A stretch of 64,000 nucleotides of DNA. It comes from Cytophagales bacterium (GTDB taxonomy: Bacteria > Bacteroidota > Bacteroidia > Cytophagales > Spirosomataceae). Position numbers and translations under genes: made by a program. The notes beneath the pieces were generated by a model that was not told the origin of the DNA, searched no databases, and saw nothing but the letters and a program-made list of their open reading frames with translations. Positions 17,811 through 23,968 of this stretch are shown here, piece by piece (position 1 is the first letter of the stretch; the number at the start of each line of letters is the position of its first letter). Where the stretch lies: positions 43,492-107,491 of the forward strand of contig RDXN01000045.1 of NCBI GenBank assembly GCA_004292855.1, in the 5' to 3' direction.

Positions 17811-18020
17811 TCAAGCGGCTACAAGCCATGTTACTTCGGTTGCCCTTGACATGAGATCTTGTAGTTCTCGCGTCAGGCGTTGCTTCATCTCCAGGAATTG
17901 TTCAGTCATAAATTGACTTGACTCATCGCCACCACCGTGACGATGAATGGCTTCATTCATACGCTTCAATTGCTCGAGTGTATGGAAAATTTCGATGTCT
18001 AATTCATCCTGGAGTTCCAT
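17811..18020 (-). CDS. Small partner protein of the nucleotidyltransferase-like gene, unknown
   Basis: A 69-residue protein from ATG 18020, largely helical and charged (ELQDELDIEIFHTLEQLKRM), ending in WLVAA. Not recognised. The same frame stays open 15 codons further upstream with coding-looking residues (EERTAKDLSNFSQI), but without a normal start codon. The only candidate there is ATT at 18065-18063, which overlaps the stop of the preceding gene as ATTGA. Either ATG 18020 is the start, 40 nt after the upstream stop, or translation begins by coupling at the overlap. It is the last gene of a dnaE-led group. Its pairing suggests a functional partner of the gene at 18061. Confidence 0.5.
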   Translation of the reverse strand: MELQDELDIEIFHTLEQLKRMNEAIHRHGGGDESSQFMTEQFLEMKQRLTRELQDLMSRATEVTWLVAA

Positions 18021-18060
18021 GATTTGCGAGAAATTCGATAAATCCTTTGCGGTTCTTTCT

Positions 18061-18471
18061 TCAATCTGAACGAAAAAAGTAGTACCAAGTTAACTCATCC
18101 GACTGACCAATCATAACTTTGGGATGTCCTTTGGGGAACTCTTCAACAAAATAACAGTCAATCTGAGGGGAGTATTGTTGTTTGAGTCGTCTTAGCTCAG
18201 TAATAACACTAGCGAAATAGTGCGTTGGAACAAAAATAACAAGATCTATATCGTTTGGTGCCCCTTTTTGAGTTGCAAAACTTCCATCTATCCACTGGCG
18301 ATGCATAATCGGTAACAGTCGACTAAGGTCTTCATTGAACTTCTCATAGACTGACCACAAATTTTGCCGCTCTTCACCCCAGACAAAATGAGTACGAATC
18401 TCTTCGTGAGACAACTGGATAGGTACAGGAGGGAAGAGATGGCCCTTTACATCAAATTGTATATCTGCCAT
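18061..18471 (-). CDS. Minimal-nucleotidyltransferase-like protein (DUF6932-like)
   Basis: A 136-residue protein with the signature of a minimal nucleotidyltransferase: WIDGSFATQKGAPNDIDLV at about residues 61-79, that is GS followed by D-x-D at the usual distance. The C-terminal part (YFVEEFPKGHPK) resembles small stand-alone proteins annotated as DUF6932 from memory. Such folds can transfer nucleotides to proteins or RNA, and occur as antitoxins of HEPN toxins; neither role is shown here. It begins 4 nt after the dnaE stop codon and precedes a small helical protein. Confidence 0.65.
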   Translation of the reverse strand: MADIQFDVKGHLFPPVPIQLSHEEIRTHFVWGEERQNLWSVYEKFNEDLSRLLPIMHRQWIDGSFATQKGAPNDIDLVIFVPTHYFASVITELRRLKQQYSPQIDCYFVEEFPKGHPKVMIGQSDELTWYYFFRSD

Positions 18472-18475
18472 CTCG

Positions 18476-21400
18476 TTACGCTACTTTACAAACCACCCCG
18501 TCCAGTTTCTCCAAACCCCGAATAAACGTGTTTACGGGGCTGACCTTCACCGTTCTAGAGAGTAGGCTGACCTCAATGCGTTCGTCGTTGTCGATCAGGT
18601 TGAGCGTGAGCGTACAGTTGCCGGGGTGAGCCGTAACCAACGCGTTGAGTTGCGCAATCATGGCCGCGTTCACTGACTGCATCCCCATCGACACCCGCAC
18701 TTCTTTGCACATTTTCTCGCGCATCTCGGTCAGGAGCCGGATGTTCGAGGCCTTGAACTCCAACTGATCGGAGTTCCAGCGGTTTTGAGTTTTGCCTGTT
18801 ACGTGCAGGAACCGCCCTAGCTCGATGTACTGCCCCATGCGGACGTAGTCTTCACCAAACAGGGTCATTTCCATTGAGCCGCTGTAGTCTTCAATTTTGA
18901 AGATCACAAACGGGTTGCCGTTCTTGGCAATCCGCTGCATTACCGACGACACAATGCCCCCTAACTTAATTTCGGGTGCCCGAACCTCGAATACCTTGTC
19001 GACGGTGCAGTTGCAGAACCCGTCGAGTTCGAGCTTAAATTCATCGAGCGGGTGGCCGGTGATGTAAAACCCGACCACGTCTTTCTCAAACTTCAGCTTC
19101 TCGATCTGATTCCACTCCGGCACCGTGGGCGGCTTGGGCTTTGGAATCATGGGGTCGCCCCCGGCCCCGCCAAACAGCGACTGCTGACTCGCCGACTTCT
19201 CCGAGTGGTAGTTGTTGGCGTAGCGGATAATTCTCTCCAGGAACGTACCGCCCGTTTCGCCCACAGGCAGGTCGAAAAACTGCGCCCGGTGAAACTCGTC
19301 AATCGCATCGAACGCGCCCGCGTAGGCCAGCGATTCGAGCGTTTTTTTATTCACCGTTCGCAGGTTCACCCGTATCGCAAAATCGAAGATATCCTGGTAG
19401 AATCCTCCATTTTTTCGTTCCTCAATAATAGCCTCCACAGCCGCGTCGCCTGCACCCTTGATACCCCCTAGCCCGAAGCGGATTTCGCCCTTACTATTTA
19501 CACCAAACACCCGCTCCGACTCGTTCACGTCGGGGCCGAGTACGGGGATGCCGAGGGCCTTACACTCTTCGAGGAAGAACGTAATTTTTTCGATGTTGCC
19601 CAGGCAGGAGGTCAACACGGCGGCCATGTACTCCGAGGGGTAATACGTTTTCAGATAGGCCGTTTGGTAGGCCACAAACGCGTAGCAGGTCGAGTGCGAT
19701 TTGTTGAAGGCGTAGCTCGCGAAAGCCTCCCAGTCGGTCCAGACTTTCTCGCAGATTTTGGCATTCAGGTTATTGGCTTTACAGCCGTCCATGAACTTGC
19801 CCTTCATCTTGTCGAGCACGTCTTTCTGCTTCTTGCCCATCGCCTTCCGCAACACATCGGCGTCGCCTTTGGTGAAGTTTCCGAGCTTCTGCGACAAGAG
19901 CATCAACTGTTCCTGATATACCGTAATGCCGTATGTGTCAGCCAGATACTCCTCCATCTCAGGAAGGTCGTATTTCACCTCCTCCCGGCCATGTTTCCGG
20001 TTAATAAACGTCGGGATGTACTGAATAGGGCCGGGGCGGTAGAGGGCGTTCATGGCAATGAGGTCCTCGAAACGGTCGGGTTTCAGGTCCTTCATGTACT
20101 TTTTCATACCGTCGGATTCGAACTGGAAAATCGCGTTCGTCTCCCCCCGCTGAAACAACTCGTAGGCTTTCGGATCGTCGAGCGGAATATCGTCGATAGG
20201 TGTCTCGACTCCATTCACGAACAATCCGCCTTTGTTTTGCTTTACCAACCGCAAACACTCCTTAATGATGGTGAGGTTACGCAACCCCAAAAAGTCCATC
20301 TTGATAACGCCCGCGTCTTCAATTACTTTGCCCTCATACTGCGTGATAATCAGGTTCGTATCTTTTGAGGTCGACACCGGCACAATGTTGCTCAGGTCGT
20401 CGGGGGCGATGATGATACCAGCCGCGTGAACGCCCGTGTTGCGCACCGTGCCTTCGAGTCGGCGGGCTTGTTGCAACACGTTTTGGACCTTCTCGGTGTC
20501 GATTAGTTTCATGGCCCGGCCCACGCTCTGATCGCCCGCTTCGAGTGCCCGCATCCGCTTCACGTTCTCCACCTCTTCGGGTTGAATAAGGTTGGCCAAC
20601 CCCCCTACTCCATCAATCGGATCTTCAAAAATCCGGCGAAGCGTCATGTTGTAAGTCGGCTTGTCGGGCACGAGCTTGGCGAGCGCGTTGGCATCGTTGA
20701 GGGGCAGGTCCATCACCCGCGACACGTCTTTGATGGCCGATTTGGCCGCCATAGTGCCATAGGTCACGATAGCCGCCACCTGCTGCTTGCCGTATTTCTG
20801 CACCACGTAATCGATCACCTTCTGCCGACCTTCATCGTCAAAATCGGTGTCAATATCGGGCATTGATTTCCGGTCGGGGTTTAGGAATCGCTCGAACAGC
20901 AGGTCGTATTTGATGGGGTCGATGTTGGTTATGCCAACGCAATACGCCACCGCCGAACCAGCCGCCGAACCCCGTCCCGGTCCCACCATAACGCCAATAT
21001 CGCGCCCGGCCTGGATAAAGTCGGCCACGATCAGGAAGTACCCGGCGAAGCCCATTGTCTTGATCGTAAATAACTCAAAATCAAGACGTTCCTGCACGTG
21101 ACTTTCAATCTCACCGTACCGTTTTCGTGCCCCCTCAAACGTCAAATGTTTCAGGTATTCCCACTGATTCAGTACGTCGTCGGCATGGATCTGAAATTCC
21201 TTAGGGATCGGGAAATTGGGCAACATAATGTCGCGCTTGAGCTTCAGCGTTTCCACCTTATCGACAATCTCGTTGGTGTTGTCGATAGCCTGCGGCATAT
21301 CCTTAAACACGGTACTCATCTCCTGTGTGTTCTTGAAATAGAACTGATCGGAGAAGAACGCGAACCGGGTGTTTTTGGGCATTGCCTCGTCGTCGCTGAA

Positions 21401-22111
21401 CTCTTTCATCGACGGCGTACTTTGTTTCTCGCCCGTGTTTACGCACAACAGAATATCGTGAGCCACCCAGTCCGATTGGTCCACATAGTGTGAGTCGTTC
21501 GAGGCAATAATTTTTACGTTGTGCTTCACGGCGAATTTCACCAGCACCTCATTGGCCTTTATTTGATCGGGAATCTCGTGCCGCTGTAGCTCCACGTAAT
21601 AATCCTCGCCAAACCGGTCGAGCCACCATTTGAATTCTTTCTCGCCTGCTTCCTCGCCTTTTTTCAGAATGGTTTTCGGAACAATAGCCCCAATGCAACA
21701 GGTCGTGGCAATGAGTCCCTCTTTATATTGTTCAATCAGAGCTTTCGTTACGCGGGGATATTTGCCATATAGGCCCTCCATGTAGCCAAGCGAGCAAAGC
21801 TTAACCAGGTTTTTGTAGCCCGTTGGGTTCTTGGCAAGCAGCAACTGATGATAGCGAATATCTTTCTGTTCTTTGGTGAACTGTTTTTTGTGGTGATCGT
21901 CGACCACATAAAATTCGCACCCTACAATCGGTTTTATACCTTGTTTGGCCGATTCGGCCACGAACTCAAAAACGCCAAACATGTTGCCGTGATCGGTGAT
22001 TGCCACAGCAGGCATATTGTCGGCCTTTGCCTTCTTAATCAGTTTCTTAATGTCGGCCTGCCCATCGAGCAGAGAGTACTGAGTATGGCAATGAAGGTGC
22101 GAAAACTGCAT
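18476..22111 (-). CDS. dnaE: DNA polymerase III subunit alpha
   Basis: The 1211-residue replicative polymerase subunit. The N-terminal PHP domain starts at residue 1 (FSHLHCHTQYSLLDG) and keeps most metal-binding residues (ITDHGN, SNDSHYV). The catalytic palm carries GPGRGSAAGS (378-386) and PDIDTDFDDEGR (418-429), with the aspartates that bind the catalytic metals. Further on come the fingers, tandem helix-hairpin-helix and a C-terminal OB fold (KLGGIVSSVMQR). Length is normal for Bacteroidota. Two small genes follow at 4-nt and 40-nt spacing and may be transcribed with it. Confidence 0.97.
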   Translation of the reverse strand: MQFSHLHCHTQYSLLDGQADIKKLIKKAKADNMPAVAITDHGNMFGVFEFVAESAKQGIKPIVGCEFYVVDDHHKKQFTKEQKDIRYHQLLLAKNPTGYKNLVKLCSLGYMEGLYGKYPRVTKALIEQYKEGLIATTCCIGAIVPKTILKKGEEAGEKEFKWWLDRFGEDYYVELQRHEIPDQIKANEVLVKFAVKHNVKIIASNDSHYVDQSDWVAHDILLCVNTGEKQSTPSMKEFSDDEAMPKNTRFAFFSDQFYFKNTQEMSTVFKDMPQAIDNTNEIVDKVETLKLKRDIMLPNFPIPKEFQIHADDVLNQWEYLKHLTFEGARKRYGEIESHVQERLDFELFTIKTMGFAGYFLIVADFIQAGRDIGVMVGPGRGSAAGSAVAYCVGITNIDPIKYDLLFERFLNPDRKSMPDIDTDFDDEGRQKVIDYVVQKYGKQQVAAIVTYGTMAAKSAIKDVSRVMDLPLNDANALAKLVPDKPTYNMTLRRIFEDPIDGVGGLANLIQPEEVENVKRMRALEAGDQSVGRAMKLIDTEKVQNVLQQARRLEGTVRNTGVHAAGIIIAPDDLSNIVPVSTSKDTNLIITQYEGKVIEDAGVIKMDFLGLRNLTIIKECLRLVKQNKGGLFVNGVETPIDDIPLDDPKAYELFQRGETNAIFQFESDGMKKYMKDLKPDRFEDLIAMNALYRPGPIQYIPTFINRKHGREEVKYDLPEMEEYLADTYGITVYQEQLMLLSQKLGNFTKGDADVLRKAMGKKQKDVLDKMKGKFMDGCKANNLNAKICEKVWTDWEAFASYAFNKSHSTCYAFVAYQTAYLKTYYPSEYMAAVLTSCLGNIEKITFFLEECKALGIPVLGPDVNESERVFGVNSKGEIRFGLGGIKGAGDAAVEAIIEERKNGGFYQDIFDFAIRVNLRTVNKKTLESLAYAGAFDAIDEFHRAQFFDLPVGETGGTFLERIIRYANNYHSEKSASQQSLFGGAGGDPMIPKPKPPTVPEWNQIEKLKFEKDVVGFYITGHPLDEFKLELDGFCNCTVDKVFEVRAPEIKLGGIVSSVMQRIAKNGNPFVIFKIEDYSGSMEMTLFGEDYVRMGQYIELGRFLHVTGKTQNRWNSDQLEFKASNIRLLTEMREKMCKEVRVSMGMQSVNAAMIAQLNALVTAHPGNCTLTLNLIDNDERIEVSLLSRTVKVSPVNTFIRGLEKLDGVVCKVA

Positions 22112-22364
22112 AGAGACATCTGTTTACTGGCCTAAAATTAGCCTATTTCGGCGCACCGAGACCAATAATTCTAACAAGTTTCTTTGGAATTAATGAGCAT
22201 CCGTTCGGTTATTTGCTCACACCGAAGCATCTCTTTATCTGGTTTATCGTGTCTGACTTGTACGTATGTATGAAATTTTTGTTTTCCGCAACCCTATTGG
22301 TAAACAGTTGGTTTACAGCACATTTAAGATGCGTTGAAAAAAAAGTTAAAAAATATTTCGCCTT

Positions 22365-22397
22365 CGCGATTACATTTTGCTTCTCAGAATCGACTTA
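22365..22397 (+). promoter_or_regulatory. Conserved 33-nt element, copy 1 (upstream of the sigma gene)
   Basis: The element reads CGCGATTACATT, a variable 8-nt stretch, then TCAGAATCGAC and TTA. It matches copy 2 (27766-27798, minus) at 28 of 33 positions and copy 3 (63268-63300) at 29 of 33, with no gaps. It ends 3 nt before ATG 22401. With GATTAC as -35 and CGACTT as -10, the spacing is 17 nt, as in ECF promoters; alternatively TACATTTTG resembles a TAnnTTTG box. The upstream spacer 22112-22364 has no recognisable gene. Confidence 0.65.
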
Positions 22398-22400
22398 TAT

Positions 22401-23024
22401 ATGTCAGGCACAAAGCGGACATTGAATAGTTTGACCGATACCGACCTGTTGGCTGGTATCAAAACCGGCACTGACATCGAACGGGCTATGCGGTTTGTTT
22501 ATCGAACCCATTATCGGATGATGGAAACCTACGTAGTTACCAATAAGGGGACACTGGAGGATGCTGCCGACCTGATACAGGAAGTAATGGTGACGTTTAT
22601 TGAGCTGGTTCAGATGGACAAGTTCAGGGGCGAAACAAACGTGAAGTCATTTCTTTACACGTTGACGCGGAACCTTTGGATCACCGAGTTGCGGAAACGA
22701 GGTAACGAAGCCCGACAGAATGAAGAGTTTGAGATAACGCGTGATGTGGTCGAACAGGATATTTCGGACTATTGGCTCTATCGGGAATCGTTAACGGCCA
22801 TTGGTTATGTTTTTGATCGCTTGGGAAATGGATGCAAACAGATTCTAACCCTGTTTTATTTCGACAACCTCTCGATGAAAGAGATTCTGGAAAAAACCAA
22901 TTACGAGAACGAACAGAACGTTCGGAATCGGAAGTACAAGTGCCTGAAAGAACTGACGGATCTGGTTGCCTCTTCACCAGCCGCCTTCGACAACCTAAAA
23001 ACTGCCTTGCAGAACCTGAAGTGA
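22401..23024 (+). CDS. ECF-like RNA polymerase sigma factor
   Basis: A 207-residue sigma-70 family protein with region 2 (about 30-100, RTHYRMMETYVV, DAADLIQEVMVTF, KSFLYTLTRNLW) and region 4 (about 133-188, LGNGCKQILTLFYFDNLSMKEI, NVRNRKYKCLKEL). Regions 1 and 3 are absent, as in ECF factors. I start it at ATG 22401; a TTG at 22377 lies inside the conserved 33-nt element and is unlikely. One nucleotide separates its stop from the next ATG, so it is coupled to a membrane protein that looks like its anti-sigma factor. Its promoter element recurs before the facing lipoprotein gene, which suggests autoregulation. Confidence 0.85.
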   Translation: MSGTKRTLNSLTDTDLLAGIKTGTDIERAMRFVYRTHYRMMETYVVTNKGTLEDAADLIQEVMVTFIELVQMDKFRGETNVKSFLYTLTRNLWITELRKRGNEARQNEEFEITRDVVEQDISDYWLYRESLTAIGYVFDRLGNGCKQILTLFYFDNLSMKEILEKTNYENEQNVRNRKYKCLKELTDLVASSPAAFDNLKTALQNLK

Positions 23025-23025
23025 C

Positions 23026-23823
23026 ATGGAAACGCTTGAACAAATTGACCTCTACCTCGACCGAACGTTGCCGTCTGAGCAGGCGGTCGGTCTGGAGCAA
23101 AATCTCCGGCAAGACGCTGACATACAGCACTTGTTCGACCGTGTTGTGGTTGCCCGTAGCGTAGTTCGATCTGCCGCCCTGCGTTCTCAGGTCAAGAATC
23201 TGCATGTACAGTTGCTCGATGAGATGAACCGTCCCGACGAAGTTGCCACCGAGAAACAGCTTACCCCTGTTCGCCCGTTGTGGTATCGGTACGGTCAGTC
23301 AATTCGGTGGGGTGCGCGGGTGGCTGCAAGTGGGTTGTTGCTTCTGGCCGGATACGCAAGCTACCAGTATGCCAATACGTCGATTGACACGTTTTACAGT
23401 GCTAAGTTCATAAACTACCAATTGCCGGCCACGCGGGGAGGGAACAGTTCTGCTCTATCGACGCTCGACGACTTATACCGGACTGGTGCATACACGGCAA
23501 TTACCCAACGGTATGGGACACTCGCAACAAAAACATCGCACGATCTGTTTTTGACAGGCATGGCCTACCTGCATCAACACCAGTATAAGCAAGCCATTAC
23601 TCAATTCACTCGTTTGCAACGAGTTAATGCGAAACAGAGCGCACGATTGTTTGAGCAGGAAACAGAATATTATCTGGCCCTTGCCTATTTAGGGGATGGT
23701 CGGATTGGAGATGCTTATCCGCTGTTTGAGAAAATCAGAACGGCACCAAGGCATATGTATCATCAAAACGTAACAGAAAGCGATTTATGGGAACTGAGTT
23801 TGTTACGCTGGAAAAATCATTAA
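23026..23823 (+). CDS. Putative anti-sigma factor: cytoplasmic N-domain, one TM helix, periplasmic TPR-like domain
   Basis: A 265-residue bitopic protein. The first ~45 residues (IDLYLDRTLPSEQAVGLEQN) follow the 'YLDGxLSPEE' pattern common at the N-terminus of anti-sigma-like proteins of Bacteroidota. A transmembrane helix is at about 97-117 (GARVAASGLLLLAGYASYQY). The C-terminal half (about 145-245) has TPR-like helix pairs (LFLTGMAYLHQHQYKQAITQF, YYLALAYLGDGRIGDAYPLF). Basic residues before the helix (RYGQSIRWGAR) predict a cytoplasmic N-terminus. It lies one nucleotide downstream of the sigma gene. The anti-sigma role is inferred from position and architecture; there is no zinc-binding HxxxCxxC. 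Confidence 0.65.
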   Translation: METLEQIDLYLDRTLPSEQAVGLEQNLRQDADIQHLFDRVVVARSVVRSAALRSQVKNLHVQLLDEMNRPDEVATEKQLTPVRPLWYRYGQSIRWGARVAASGLLLLAGYASYQYANTSIDTFYSAKFINYQLPATRGGNSSALSTLDDLYRTGAYTAITQRYGTLATKTSHDLFLTGMAYLHQHQYKQAITQFTRLQRVNAKQSARLFEQETEYYLALAYLGDGRIGDAYPLFEKIRTAPRHMYHQNVTESDLWELSLLRWKNH

Positions 23824-23857
23824 GAGTTTATCATATGGGTTAGGTAGTTAGGAAAAG

Positions 23858-23885
23858 TCACTGTATGTCTTACGGTGATTTTTTT
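23858..23885 (+). terminator. Terminator hairpin 1 after the sigma/anti-sigma pair
   Basis: TCACTGTA pairs with TACGGTGA (one G-T pair) around a 5-nt loop, followed by seven T. It ends the plus-strand operon 34 nt after its stop codon and is nearly identical in sequence to hairpin 2 at 23936. Confidence 0.75.
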
Positions 23886-23935
23886 ATGCTTACTCATTTA
23901 ATATATTATTTTACCTGACTGGTTAATTAAGATGG

Positions 23936-23968
23936 AAAGATCACTGTATATTACGGTGATCTTTTTTT
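23936..23968. terminator. Terminator hairpin 2, overlapping the 3' end of the CHAT gene
   Basis: AAAGATCACTGTA (23936-23948) pairs with TACGGTGATCTTT (23952-23964) around 3 nt, with T-runs on both strands. The CHAT stop codon is at 23941-23943, so the last codons of that gene form the stem. It repeats the core of hairpin 1. Confidence 0.7.

Noticed and set aside
22213..22425. A 70-codon frame upstream of the sigma gene
   Set aside because: It runs through the 33-nt element into the sigma gene in another frame, and has no family pattern; probably chance.
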